Shown here piece after piece: positions 13,564 through 21,481 of a stretch of DNA of 22,248 nt (position 1 is its first letter; each line of letters starts with the position of its first letter). Source of the stretch: JBJHBY01 sp050485745. Lineage in GTDB: Bacteria > Pseudomonadota > Gammaproteobacteria > Pseudomonadales > CAMLJR01. The notes under the pieces were generated by a model. The model saw nothing but the letters and a program-made list of their open reading frames with translations, had not been told where the DNA came from and did not search any database. Made by a program: the position numbers and the translations under genes. Location: contig JBJHBY010000023.1 in NCBI GenBank assembly GCA_050485745.1, positions 1-22,248 of the forward strand, given 5' to 3'.

Positions 13564-13936
13564 AATCGGGGAACCCTCGGGGGAAAAACGCCCTGCATTA
13601 TCGCATTGTCGCCATGCCGGGGGAAAGCGAGGCACGGACGGGCAAAACGGTCTGGTCCGGACCAGCAGCATCTGCATAAAGCCATCTGCAAGGAGGAGCA
13701 TGAAGGAGAAGGATAGCGGCACGCTATCGCTGCTTGTTCCGGAATTGCAATAACACACAGTTTGCGCAGGGGCTGGCATGACAGCGCGTGGGGAACTCTG
13801 ATAACCTTTTCAGGCTTTATGTCGGTGCATCGGGTACCGGACCGCTGCCGCGGGCCGGCGTGATCGCGAAACCGAAGTGCGCCCACCCATCGCCGGTGTA
13901 CCCCCGGATCATTTCAGCAAAAGGATGATAGACACC
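13564..13936. other. divergent intergenic region between the coiled-coil gene and sodB
   Basis: This 373-bp region must hold promoters for both genes. A weak sodB promoter candidate is ATGACA (13778-13783), 16 bases, then GATAAC (13800-13805). A perfect 14-bp palindrome CTGGTCCGGACCAG lies at 13652-13665, and GATAGCG with its complement flanks three bases at 13712-13728. A 17-codon open frame at 13700-13753 follows AAGGAGGAGC. None of these is more than a candidate. Confidence 0.45.
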
Positions 13937-14521
13937 ATGGCTTTCGAACTTCCCAAACTGCCCTACGCGCAAAATGCTCTGGAGCCCCATATATCAGCGG
14001 AGACCCTGGAATTCCACTACGGCAAACACCACAAAACTTATGTGGACAAGCTCAATGGCCTGGTCCCCGGCACTGAATTTGAAGGCAAATCCCTTGAGGA
14101 CGTCATCAAGAGCAGCTCCGGCGGCGTCTTCAATAACGCAGCCCAGGTGTGGAACCACACCTTCTACTGGCACTGCCTCAGCCCGAGCGGCGGCGGCTCT
14201 GCCACCGGTGCCGTGGCCGAGGCGATCAACAAGGCCTTCGGCTCTTTCGACAAGTTCAAGGAAGAGTTCACCAACAGCGCGGTGAACAACTTCGGCTCCG
14301 GCTGGACCTGGCTGGTGAAGAAGGCCGACGGCTCCGTTGCCATCGTCAACACCAGCAACGCCGCCACCCCACTCACCGATGCCAGCGTCACCCCGCTGCT
14401 GACTGTCGACGTGTGGGAGCACGCCTATTACATCGACTACCGCAATGCGCGCCCCAAATACATGGACGCCTTCTGGGCTCTGGTCAACTGGGATTTCGTG
14501 AACAAGAACCTCGCCAGCTGA
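13937..14521 (+). CDS. sodB: superoxide dismutase, iron type
   Basis: This cytoplasmic enzyme dismutates superoxide to hydrogen peroxide and oxygen. It has 194 residues, the normal length. All four metal ligands are visible: His27 in FHYGKHH, His74 in QVWNHTFYW, and Asp158 and His162 in DVWEHAYYIDY. Gln70 just before VWNHTFYW is the Fe-type position; Mn enzymes usually place the glutamine elsewhere. The ATG at 13937 begins the canonical MAFELPKLPY and follows AAGGAT. The open frame extends 20 codons upstream without family sequence. A double hairpin terminator follows the stop. Confidence 0.97.
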   Translation: MAFELPKLPYAQNALEPHISAETLEFHYGKHHKTYVDKLNGLVPGTEFEGKSLEDVIKSSSGGVFNNAAQVWNHTFYWHCLSPSGGGSATGAVAEAINKAFGSFDKFKEEFTNSAVNNFGSGWTWLVKKADGSVAIVNTSNAATPLTDASVTPLLTVDVWEHAYYIDYRNARPKYMDAFWALVNWDFVNKNLAS

Positions 14522-14526
14522 TCAAA

Positions 14527-14584
14527 CCGGAGATTTCTCCGGAAAAAACGCAGAAGGGCGGGTCTGACCCGCCCTTCTGCGTTT
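14527..14584. terminator. shared bidirectional terminator of sodB and the ydbH operon
   Basis: A small hairpin (CCGGAGA, TT, TCTCCGG at 14527-14542) is followed by a perfect 18-bp inverted repeat at 14546-14563 and 14567-14584 with a 3-base loop. On the minus strand the stem runs into TTTTTT, so it is a good terminator for ydbL. On the plus strand the T-tail is short (GTTTAG) but the stem is strong enough to serve sodB. Confidence 0.85.
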
Positions 14585-14641
14585 AGAGCCTTTGCGAAGA
14601 ATCCTTGCGCCCGGACTGGCCCGTTGCCCCCCGGCGCCCAC

Positions 14642-14998
14642 TCATTTGCGCCGCCAGTTGCCATCCACATTGACGTACTGCCCCGCGGGCGTGCGTTCGA
14701 TCGCCTTCTTGCCGGCCAGAGCCTCGACGTCGGCCACCGAGATGTTGTTGGCGCGGGCGATACGCTCATACTCGGCGCGACGCTGTCGGTTGATGTCGTC
14801 CACCAGTGCCTGAACCTGGGGCGAGGCCCCGGTCACCGGGGCGATATACCCCGCGGCCGTTTCCCCGACCAGCCCCTGGGACTTGGCCTCCTGCAGGTCC
14901 AGCGCCAGAGCTGGCAAGGCCAGCAGCAGCGCGAGGAGCAGGCCAGTTCCGGGTAGCAGCCGGCGCAGTGGTCGGGTGCGGGCAGTGAATACCTTCAT
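14642..14998 (-). CDS. ydbL: YdbL-family (DUF1318) periplasmic protein
   Basis: This 118-residue protein has an N-terminal signal peptide (charged start with RPLRRLLPG, then LLLALLLALPALALD). The mature part contains LVGETAAGYIAPV, VDDINRQRRAEYERIA and a terminal GQYVNVDGNWRRK, all typical of YdbL/DUF1318. In E. coli, YdbL acts with YdbH and YnbE in moving phospholipid between inner and outer membranes, as a modulator of their interaction. GGAG precedes the ATG. It is the last gene of a leftward operon, with the bidirectional terminator 58 bases further on. Confidence 0.92.
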   Translation of the reverse strand: MKVFTARTRPLRRLLPGTGLLLALLLALPALALDLQEAKSQGLVGETAAGYIAPVTGASPQVQALVDDINRQRRAEYERIARANNISVADVEALAGKKAIERTPAGQYVNVDGNWRRK

Positions 14999-15115
14999 AA
15001 TGTTTTCTCCATGACTCGATCATCGCTTCCCGGCGATACCGGGATCTTCTCCGCTACATTCGACATCATTCGACATCCGGCATACCCGGTACACAAGGCA
15101 TACGGGACAGCTGGG

Positions 15116-15307
15116 TCAGAACAGGGCGCTGCCTTCGGAGAACAGGCCATCCAGCTCGCGGTCGACCTTGACACGGATTTCGTGGTCGATCCTCACATTC
15201 AGGTTGATGGTAATTGGCTCCGACGGCGCCTCGACCCGCACCGTGGGGGTACAACCCCAGACGCCGACGAGCAGCAGCACGATGCCAGTGCGCACAGGAT
15301 GGTTCAT
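15116..15307 (-). CDS. ynbE: YnbE-family outer-membrane lipoprotein
   Basis: This 63-residue lipoprotein has a short signal sequence with a lipobox ending VWGC; the lipidated Cys is residue 19. The mature part TVRVEAPSEPITINLNVRI forms beta strands, as in YnbE, which in E. coli stacks on the C terminus of YdbH to complete a bridge to the outer membrane. Small genes like this are easily missed. Its place between ydbH and ydbL makes the call firm. A tandem 10-base repeat, CATTCGACAT, lies downstream at 15057-15076. Confidence 0.9.
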   Translation of the reverse strand: MNHPVRTGIVLLLVGVWGCTPTVRVEAPSEPITINLNVRIDHEIRVKVDRELDGLFSEGSALF

Positions 15308-15355
15308 GGCTTGCGTATCCTCTCAGTCTGTCGAATCACTGCTCGAGTCATTGGC

Positions 15356-17920
15356 TCAGCGACGCTGCAGGCGTCGTTCGATGTACTCAATGAGATCACT
15401 CGATAAGCGCAGCGAGCGCAATAGCGCGTAGACGTTTTCCTCAACGTTGATATTGAAGTTGACCGGCCGGCCATCAAATTGCTGCCGGTTTCGACCCGAC
15501 AGGCGCAAGCCCAGCTGCAAGTCCCCGGAGGGCTGGAAATCCGTGCTGACGCTGAGCACATCATACTCAAAGTTCTCCAGCAGGCGCAGTGCCATGTCCA
15601 GCTGCGGGTTGCCCATGCCAAGCCCGTGGCCGTAGGCAATCACACCACCGGGCGGATGGCTTTCCAGGCGTCCGCCGCGAATGGTAACGCCCGTCGCGTC
15701 GATCTCCACCGGCAAGGTGCCGCTGAGAACACCGCTGCCACGCAAGTCCTGCTGCCCGTACAGCGCCAGGATCTCGGGCAGTTGCCAGTCGGTCAGGTGC
15801 ATTGTGAACGCAGCACCACTGAACGGCAGCTGAACGTCGACGGGTCGCGCCAGGCGAATCGCCCCGCCGAAAACCCGCGCGGAGAGATCCTCCAGCAACC
15901 ACTGCGACGCGGCGAGATCGGCACTCGGCCGCAGGCGGGCACTGGCCTGCAACTGCTCCAGACGCACCCCGGCATCAAGTTCCGGAATTGCCACGCTCAG
16001 TTCCTGACTGGACGCCCATTCATCCCGATCGTGGACAAAGGCAGCTTCCAGCCGGGCATCCTGTATCGCCACATCCATAACCAGCCCGGTCAGGCCGGAC
16101 AAGACCAACGTCAGATCCTGGCGCGGGTGCCCGGTGCCGGCCCGCCACTGGTAGCCAAACTCACCGTGCCCTGCGGCGAGCTGCACCCTCTCAGGCAGGG
16201 CCTGGTAACGTTCCACCCAGGCCAGTATCGCCGGTAACTGATCGAGACGCAGATCGACGCTGGCCGCATCGACCTGGCCGCCACGTCCGCTCAGGCGCCA
16301 ACCTGCCGCTGCCGCCAGTGCCGCTTCACGCAACTGTCCGGAGGCCTGCCAGGCATCCGGCTCGGCGCGACGGGCTCCCCGGGCAAAGGTTCCACGCAGG
16401 GTAGGCGCGAGCCGCTCACGCCCACCCTCCTGCCAGCGCAGGGCGAGATCTGCGCCCAGGGACAGTGCCACCCCGTCCAGCACGAGATCGTTCAGGGTGG
16501 CATCCAGTGCCAGTGCCAGTGCCTGGTCCTGTGTTCGTGCACGCCAACGCGTGTGCAGCCGCGGAATGCGCCACTGGCCGAGGTCCGCGGTGCGGATCTC
16601 GATGGCCTGGGGCAACTCGGCCGCCACTTCCAGTGCGAACGGCCCCGACCACTCCGCCAGCGGTGATGGCAGGACGAGCAAGGCGTCGTCGGTTTCCACG
16701 GCGGCCACACCCCAGGTCGCCGGCGTCCAGCGACTGCGCAGCATCGCCGCACCCTCGAGCGCGACCTGCAGCTGACGCCAGTATCCCTCCAGGGTATGCG
16801 CCAGGGTCAGTTCGGCGTTCTCCAGGCCGATATCCACCACATCCCCCACGCTGAGGGCATGCTGCAGCCGCCCCTTGATCTGCACTGCATCGAGCCACAC
16901 CTCGAACTGCGGTGGCACTCTGGAAGGCAGGCTGAGGTCCAGCTCAAAGCGACTGCTGCCCACCAGCGGCGGCAGGCCCGACAGGTCCATCCCGCCGAGC
17001 GTCGCCTCGACAACCCGCCCGACTGCATCACCGGGTTCGCGAGGTTCGCCGGGTTCGTCGGGAAATCGGGCAGGCGCCGGCGCTGCCGATGCCTGCAGCT
17101 GCATTAACCCGGCCTGCGCCGCCGCCACATCCACTTCACCCTGCAGGGTCAGATCCAGGGTTCCCGAACGCTGGCGCAGCGGCCACGCCGGCAGCCGGGC
17201 GGAAGCCGGGGACTGCAATGCCAGATCGAACCACAGCGGTGTCTGCCCCGCCACGCTCATTCGCAGGGCAAGCCGCAGGGGCTGGTCAGCGTCGCCAGAC
17301 AGCTCCAGCGCCAGCTCCGGGGTCGCCAGCCGCTGTGCCAGAGAATCCGGCAGCAGGGCCAGATTCAGTCCGGCCCGGGTCTGGCTATGTGCCCCCTGCC
17401 AGTCTATGTGTCCGGACACAGCCACACCCGGATCGGGATCGTCCGCCAGGGAGAGGTAAAGCTCCAGGTGCAGGGCTTCGATCGCGAGGCTGTCCAGTGG
17501 CAGCTCGGAGAGCAGGGTCGCCGGCAGCCAGTCGGTGAGATCCAGCCCCGTGGGCTCTTCATCCCCGACGGGGCCGGCGGGGGCCAGCCGCACCACGCCG
17601 GATGCCTCGCGGATGACGACGTCATGCACCCGCCCCCGTAACAGGCTGCGCCAGTGATAATCCAGCTGCAGCTCATACAGCATCAGGTCGAAGCGATGAC
17701 CGTCCAGTTCGCCCTGCACTTCAACCACAGCCGCAGCGATGCGCCAGCGCTGCCAGTTCACACCCCGCCAGGACAGGGATTCAATACCGTGGCGCTGCAG
17801 GTAGCGCTCCGCGAAGGGTGCGGCGAGGTCGGGGGAACGCCAGAGCAGCAGGCCCGCCACCAGCACCGACAGAAGCAGCAGGGCCAGCATGGCCACCAGC
17901 AGGGACAGGACCCGTTTCAC
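15356..17920 (-). CDS. ydbH: YdbH-family AsmA-like intermembrane phospholipid transport protein
   Basis: This large AsmA-like protein of 854 residues has one N-terminal membrane helix (VLSLLVAMLALLLLSVLVAG) and a long periplasmic region of beta-rich repeats. In E. coli YdbH works with TamB and YhdP, partly redundantly, to carry phospholipid to the outer membrane. The C-terminal part has LYGQQDLRGSGVLSGTLPV, GGVIAYGHG and FQPSGDLQLGLRLSGRN, typical of the family, and ends with the YnbE-docking region. I chose GTG 17920 because AAAGG lies seven bases before it and the protein then begins with the membrane helix; an ATG at 17950 is possible. A low-complexity GEP/REP stretch is encoded at 17034-17062. 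Confidence 0.92.
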   Translation of the reverse strand: MKRVLSLLVAMLALLLLSVLVAGLLLWRSPDLAAPFAERYLQRHGIESLSWRGVNWQRWRIAAAVVEVQGELDGHRFDLMLYELQLDYHWRSLLRGRVHDVVIREASGVVRLAPAGPVGDEEPTGLDLTDWLPATLLSELPLDSLAIEALHLELYLSLADDPDPGVAVSGHIDWQGAHSQTRAGLNLALLPDSLAQRLATPELALELSGDADQPLRLALRMSVAGQTPLWFDLALQSPASARLPAWPLRQRSGTLDLTLQGEVDVAAAQAGLMQLQASAAPAPARFPDEPGEPREPGDAVGRVVEATLGGMDLSGLPPLVGSSRFELDLSLPSRVPPQFEVWLDAVQIKGRLQHALSVGDVVDIGLENAELTLAHTLEGYWRQLQVALEGAAMLRSRWTPATWGVAAVETDDALLVLPSPLAEWSGPFALEVAAELPQAIEIRTADLGQWRIPRLHTRWRARTQDQALALALDATLNDLVLDGVALSLGADLALRWQEGGRERLAPTLRGTFARGARRAEPDAWQASGQLREAALAAAAGWRLSGRGGQVDAASVDLRLDQLPAILAWVERYQALPERVQLAAGHGEFGYQWRAGTGHPRQDLTLVLSGLTGLVMDVAIQDARLEAAFVHDRDEWASSQELSVAIPELDAGVRLEQLQASARLRPSADLAASQWLLEDLSARVFGGAIRLARPVDVQLPFSGAAFTMHLTDWQLPEILALYGQQDLRGSGVLSGTLPVEIDATGVTIRGGRLESHPPGGVIAYGHGLGMGNPQLDMALRLLENFEYDVLSVSTDFQPSGDLQLGLRLSGRNRQQFDGRPVNFNINVEENVYALLRSLRLSSDLIEYIERRLQRR

Positions 17921-18128
17921 AACAACACCTTTCCGTTCGTTCCCTATCATGCTGAGGGCCCGAAGCCCTCCTCAGGTTTCCCGGGGCTCGCGGCGTGCAT
18001 CCATCGGCGGGTCGCCAGCAACAGGCGACGGCGTGCAGTGGCCGCCAGCACGAGGTCAAAAACAGGACACCCCGTTACAGCACCCGCTGTGTCCGCCGCG
18101 GCAGATGCCATATCGGGATACTCCATGA

Positions 18129-18797
18129 TCAGTCAGTCAGCTTCCGCGCCAGCAGCAGGCCATCGCCGATGGGCACCAGGCTGATGGCGACACGCGAGTC
18201 GTCACGCAACATCGTGTTGAAGGCGCGGATCGCCCGGGTATCCTCATCGTCCCTGTCCGGGTCGGCCACATCACCGTGCCAGAGCACGTTGTCGACGGCG
18301 ATGACGCCACCAACGCGCAACAACTTCAGGCACTGCGCATAGTACCCGGGGTACCCCGGCTTGTCGGCGTCGATAAAGGCAAAATCGAAGCGGCCCTCCT
18401 CACCGGCCTCGAGCAGGGCATCGAGCGTCTCCGCGGCCGGGCGCAATTGCAGGTCGATCCGGTCATCGACGCCGGCGCGGCGCCAGAAATCGCGGGCGAT
18501 CGTGGTGTACTCCTCGCTGACGTCACAGGCCACGAGGCGACCATCGGCGGGCAGTACCTCGGCGACCGCGAGCGCGCTGTAGCCGGTGAACACGCCGACC
18601 TCGATGGTGCGTCGCGCGCCCATCAGGGCCACCAGCCAGGCCATGAACTGCCCCTGCTCGGGGGCAATCTGCATGTTCACCCGGGGGTGGTCGCGCATGG
18701 CCTGGCGCAGTGCCGCCAGCACCGGGGATTCGCGTAGAGAGACATCGAGGACATACTGGTACAGGCGGTCATCAAGACCGATGCTGCGATTGGACAT
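18129..18797 (-). CDS. class I SAM-dependent O-methyltransferase (caffeoyl-CoA OMT type)
   Basis: This 222-residue cytoplasmic methyltransferase belongs to the Methyltransf_3 group, which uses a divalent metal to methylate catechol-like hydroxyls. The SAM-binding motif is EVGVFTGYSALAVAEVLP, with acidic motif II in GRLVACDVSEEY. Metal ligands are visible in FAFIDADKPGYPGYY and DNVLWHGDV. The ATG at 18797 follows AGGAGGAG with good spacing; the open frame 26 codons upstream lacks family sequence. The physiological substrate cannot be read from sequence. Upstream lie a REP copy and a 15-bp tandem repeat. Confidence 0.93.
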   Translation of the reverse strand: MSNRSIGLDDRLYQYVLDVSLRESPVLAALRQAMRDHPRVNMQIAPEQGQFMAWLVALMGARRTIEVGVFTGYSALAVAEVLPADGRLVACDVSEEYTTIARDFWRRAGVDDRIDLQLRPAAETLDALLEAGEEGRFDFAFIDADKPGYPGYYAQCLKLLRVGGVIAVDNVLWHGDVADPDRDDEDTRAIRAFNTMLRDDSRVAISLVPIGDGLLLARKLTD

Positions 18798-18893
18798 GGT
18801 TTGTCTCCTCCTGGCTCTGCAGCGCCATGGCCGGGTCCGGAGCCCGCGCGCTTTGTGGGCGAATCCGGCGGACATCGTGCATTGTGTGGGGGC

Positions 18894-18929
18894 GCTGGGT
18901 TACGCCGCCATGCGACTAACCCAGCCTAC
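18894..18929 (-). repeat. GTAG-headed REP palindrome, single copy
   Basis: GCTGGGTTACGCCGC, loop CAT, GCGACTAACCCAGC and CTAC; the head is on the minus strand. It is followed by CGCACTTTG, related to the GGAACTT flank of other copies. It lies upstream of the O-methyltransferase and directly before the 15-bp tandem repeat. Confidence 0.83.
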
Positions 18930-18937
18930 CGCACTTT

Positions 18938-18997
18938 GATTAACCTGGCAGGGATTAACCTGGCAGGAATTAACCTGACCGGGATTAACATGACAGG
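18938..18997. repeat. 15-bp tandem repeat, four copies
   Basis: Units are GATTAACCTGGCAGG twice, then AATTAACCTGACCGG and GATTAACATGACAGG. It lies 141-200 bases upstream of the O-methyltransferase start and 76 bases past the alcohol dehydrogenase stop. In one plus-strand frame it reads INLAG INLAG INLTG INMTG, a pentapeptide-repeat look. With only four units and no start or ribosome site, a coding role is unlikely. Confidence 0.85.
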
Positions 18998-19072
18998 GCT
19001 GCGCCCGTCGGCACCTCCATTTGCCGTATTGACCTGGCAATGTTCATCGCCGGGCCAATAAAGCCGGTTGCG

Positions 19073-20068
19073 TCAGGGCACTACCACCGCGGCCCCGGTG
19101 AAACGGCCGTGACGCAGATCGTCCAGCGCCTGGCTGGCCTGCTCCAGGGAGTAGGTATGCACCTCGGTGCGCACCGGAATCGCCGCAGCCAGGGGCAGGA
19201 AATCCTCGCCGTCGCGCCGGGTCAGGTTGGCAACGGATTCAATGCGGCGCTCGCCCCACAGATCGGCATAGGCAAAGCCCGGAATATCACTCATGTGGAT
19301 GCCGGCGCAGATCACCCTTCCTCCACGGCGCACGGCGCGCAGCGCCTCCGGCACCAGTTCACCGGCGGGAGCGAAGATGATGGCCGCATCCAGCGTTTCC
19401 GGGGGTGCCTGGCCCGCATCCCCGGCCCAGACGGCGCCGAGATCCCGCGCGAAGTCCTGAGCGGCGCGATCCCCCGGCCGGGTGAAGGCCAGCACGCGCT
19501 GCCCGGCATGGCGCGCCACCTGGATCAGGATATGCGCGGCGGCACCGAAGCCGTACAGGCCCAGGGTGCGCCAGGCGGCGCCATCCGCGCCGGCTGCCCG
19601 CCAGGCCCGATAGCCGATCAGGCCGGCACAGAGCAGGGGTGCCACCTGCACATCGCTGTAACCCGGGGGTAGCGAAAAGCAGTAGCGCGCATCAGCCACA
19701 GCATATTCAGCAAAGCCGCCGTTGATCTGGTAGCCGGTATAACGCGCCTCGCCGCAGAGATTTTCCTCCTCGCGCCGGCAGAATGCGCAGTGACCGCAGC
19801 TGCCGCCAAGCCAGGGCACGCCCACGCGCTGTCCGGGCCGGAATGCGGATACGCCCTCGCCCAGAACGTCAACCACGCCCACAATCTGATGTCCCGGCAC
19901 CAGCGGCAGGCGGGGCTCGGGCAGCTCGCCATCGAGCACATGCAGGTCCGTGCGGCACACGCCACAGGCGGTAACGCGCAGACGCAATTCGCCGGGGCCG
20001 GGCCGGGGCACCGCGATGCGATGGAGCCGGAGACCCTGGCCCGGCGCCTCCAGCAGCATCGCGCGCAT
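19073..20068 (-). CDS. zinc-dependent alcohol dehydrogenase family protein
   Basis: This medium-chain NAD(P)-dependent dehydrogenase has about 331 residues. Catalytic zinc ligands are in ACGVCRTDLH (Cys35) and VPGHQIVG (His60). The structural zinc site is CGHCAFCRREEENLC (Cys91, 94, 97, 105). The Rossmann motif reads GLYGFGAAAHILIQVA. The substrate is not evident; the subgroup oxidises simple alcohols or reduces aldehydes. The ATG at 20068 follows GAAGGG and begins MRAMLLEAPG, as in relatives. The frame extends to an ATG at 20134, adding 22 Gly/Ser-rich residues that look non-native. Confidence 0.92.
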   Translation of the reverse strand: MRAMLLEAPGQGLRLHRIAVPRPGPGELRLRVTACGVCRTDLHVLDGELPEPRLPLVPGHQIVGVVDVLGEGVSAFRPGQRVGVPWLGGSCGHCAFCRREEENLCGEARYTGYQINGGFAEYAVADARYCFSLPPGYSDVQVAPLLCAGLIGYRAWRAAGADGAAWRTLGLYGFGAAAHILIQVARHAGQRVLAFTRPGDRAAQDFARDLGAVWAGDAGQAPPETLDAAIIFAPAGELVPEALRAVRRGGRVICAGIHMSDIPGFAYADLWGERRIESVANLTRRDGEDFLPLAAAIPVRTEVHTYSLEQASQALDDLRHGRFTGAAVVVP

Positions 20069-20203
20069 GGTCCCTTCACGACCGCCGCCGGCGTCGCCGG
20101 CTCCACTCCCGCTGCTCTCTCCATTCCCCGTCATGACACATCCTCCATGCCGCTGCCTGCGATGAGTCTATCGCCTGATCGGCTCGCGGGGCAGCTCGCG
20201 TGA

Positions 20204-20232
20204 TTCACCCGCACCCGCCAAAGCACTACAAT
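20204..20232 (+). promoter_or_regulatory. sigma70-type promoter for speE
   Basis: TTCACC (20204-20209) and TACAAT (20227-20232) are 17 bases apart. The start would be near 20239, giving a leader of about 85 bases. The leader contains a perfect 14-bp palindrome CCCTGCCGGCAGGG at 20255-20268. Confidence 0.55.
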
Positions 20233-20323
20233 AGCGCCCCTGACAAGCTGCCAACCCTGCCGGCAGGGCCGGCACCATGCACCATGATCGCGCCCAGCGA
20301 TCCCACTACCGCGAGGATACACC

Positions 20324-21178
20324 GTGGCTGAAATGCTGTTCCGGGAGAAACTTCACCAGGGCTGGGCCCAGTCCTTCGAAATTCGCGAAGTGCTGTTCGA
20401 GAGCAAGACCGAGCACCAGCATCTGGTCATCTTCGAGAGCACGAGCTTTGGTCGCGTCATGGCCCTGGACGGTGTCATCCAGACCACCGAGCGCGACGAA
20501 TTCATCTATCACGAGATGATGGCGCACGTGCCCCTGTTCGCCCACGCCAACCCCCGCGATGTGCTGATCATCGGCGGTGGAGACGGCGGCATGCTGCGCG
20601 AGGTGGTCAAGCACGAGCGGGTGCAGAGCGTAGTACAGGTGGAGATCGACCAGGCGGTGATCGACATGTGCATCAAGTACCTGCCAAATCACTCCGCTGG
20701 CGCCTACGACCACCCCAAGGCCGAAGTCGTGGTCGCCGATGGCGTCGATTTCGTCACCGACACGGAACGCAAGTTCGATGTGATCATCTCCGACTGCACC
20801 GACCCGATGGGGCCCGGCGAAGTGCTGTTCAGCAGCCGCTTCTACGAAGGCGTGAAGCGCTGTCTGAACCCCGGCGGCATTTTTGTGGCACAAAATGGCG
20901 TGGCCTTCATGCAGATCGACGAAGTCACCACCACCAGCAAGCGTCTGGCACCGTATTTCAGCGATCCGTGGTTTTACGCAGCCGCGGTGCCGACCTACGT
21001 CGGCGGGGTGATGAGCTTCGCCTGGGCCAGCGACGATGCCGGGGCACGTCAAGTCGACCTGAACACCCTGCAGCAACGCTTCCGCGACAGTGGCGTCAGC
21101 ACCCGCTACTACAACCCGGCGCTGCACGCGGGCTGCTTCGCCCTGCCACAGTATATTGTCGAGGCCATCGCACAGTAG
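20324..21178 (+). CDS. speE: spermidine synthase (polyamine aminopropyltransferase)
   Basis: This enzyme transfers the aminopropyl group of decarboxylated SAM to putrescine. It has 284 residues, near the usual length. Hallmarks are VMALDGVIQTTERDEFIYHEMM, the nucleotide-binding GGGDGGMLREV, and the catalytic SDCTDPMGPGEVLFS. Translation starts at GTG 20324 after GAGGA with 7-base spacing; an in-frame ATG three codons later is a poorer fit. speD (SAM decarboxylase) is not next to it. The protein ends FALPQYIVEAIAQ and its TAG stop is the TAG of a REP head, as in the dioxygenase gene, which also ends Ala-Gln. Confidence 0.97.
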   Translation: MAEMLFREKLHQGWAQSFEIREVLFESKTEHQHLVIFESTSFGRVMALDGVIQTTERDEFIYHEMMAHVPLFAHANPRDVLIIGGGDGGMLREVVKHERVQSVVQVEIDQAVIDMCIKYLPNHSAGAYDHPKAEVVVADGVDFVTDTERKFDVIISDCTDPMGPGEVLFSSRFYEGVKRCLNPGGIFVAQNGVAFMQIDEVTTTSKRLAPYFSDPWFYAAAVPTYVGGVMSFAWASDDAGARQVDLNTLQQRFRDSGVSTRYYNPALHAGCFALPQYIVEAIAQ

Positions 21179-21210
21179 GCTGGGCTAGCCGCTCCGCGGC
21201 GTAACCCAGC
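21175..21210 (+). repeat. GTAG-headed REP palindrome overlapping the speE stop
   Basis: GTAG at 21175-21178, then GCTGGGCTAGCCGC, loop TCC and GCGGCGTAACCCAGC. The TAG of the head is the speE stop codon. It is the left, inverted partner of the copies at 21321 and 21404, and it may form the 3' hairpin of the speE transcript. Confidence 0.85.
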
Positions 21211-21320
21211 GCTCTCACCTGTGGTCGATACACCGCGGAATCCCTCACGAGGTACCCAGGGACGGCCCCATAACAGGCTCCGAACCCGACCATGGCACGG
21301 GTTCCGATGATGGTGGTGAC

Positions 21321-21356
21321 GCCGGGTTACGCGGCCTGGCCGCTAACGCAGCCTAC
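21321..21356 (-). repeat. REP palindrome, first of two tandem copies
   Basis: GCCGGGTTACGCGGC, loop CTG, GCCGCTAACGCAGC and CTAC, preceded by GATGGTGGTGAC and followed by GGAACT. One stem base differs on each arm from the consensus, so it is slightly decayed. Confidence 0.84.
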
Positions 21357-21403
21357 GGAACTCCGAACGTGGCCACGGCATGCAAGTTTGTGGTGGTGAG
21401 AAC

Positions 21404-21439
21404 ACTGGGTTACGCGGCGCTGCCGCTAACCCAGCCTAC
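21404..21439 (-). repeat. REP palindrome, second of two tandem copies
   Basis: CTGGGTTACGCGGC, loop GCT, GCCGCTAACCCAGC and CTAC, preceded by TGTGGTGGTGAGAAC and followed by GGAACTT. It is identical over 35 bases to the copy at 8747-8782, more than 12 kb away. Confidence 0.87.
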
Positions 21440-21443
21440 GGAA

Positions 21444-21478
21444 CTTGCGTCTTGCGTTCAGCGTCTCCCGTCTGCGCC
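21444..21478. repeat. weak heptamer array beside the nadE stop
   Basis: Five 7-base units: CTTGCGT, CTTGCGT, TCAGCGT, CTCCCGT, CTGCGCC. On the minus strand the clearest units read ACGCAAG, the same motif as the array at 10511-10573. It starts directly after a REP copy and ends three bases before the nadE stop. Confidence 0.6.
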
Positions 21479-21481
21479 TCC

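Larger units (their letters stand above)
21179..21481. other. convergent speE-nadE gap: REP copies and heptamer array, no gene seen
   Basis: This 303-bp gap consists mostly of repeat material. Between the left palindrome and the two right palindromes lies an interior partly similar to that at 8612-8746: CCTCACGAGG then CCCAGGGAC here, CCCACGAAGC then CCCGGGATC there. Short open frames are repeat products. Confidence 0.65.

Noticed and set aside
18801..19061. A small gene encoding pentapeptide-like repeats (INLAG)
   Set aside because: There are only four units and no ribosome site, and the frame begins antisense to the O-methyltransferase leader. I treat it as a DNA repeat.
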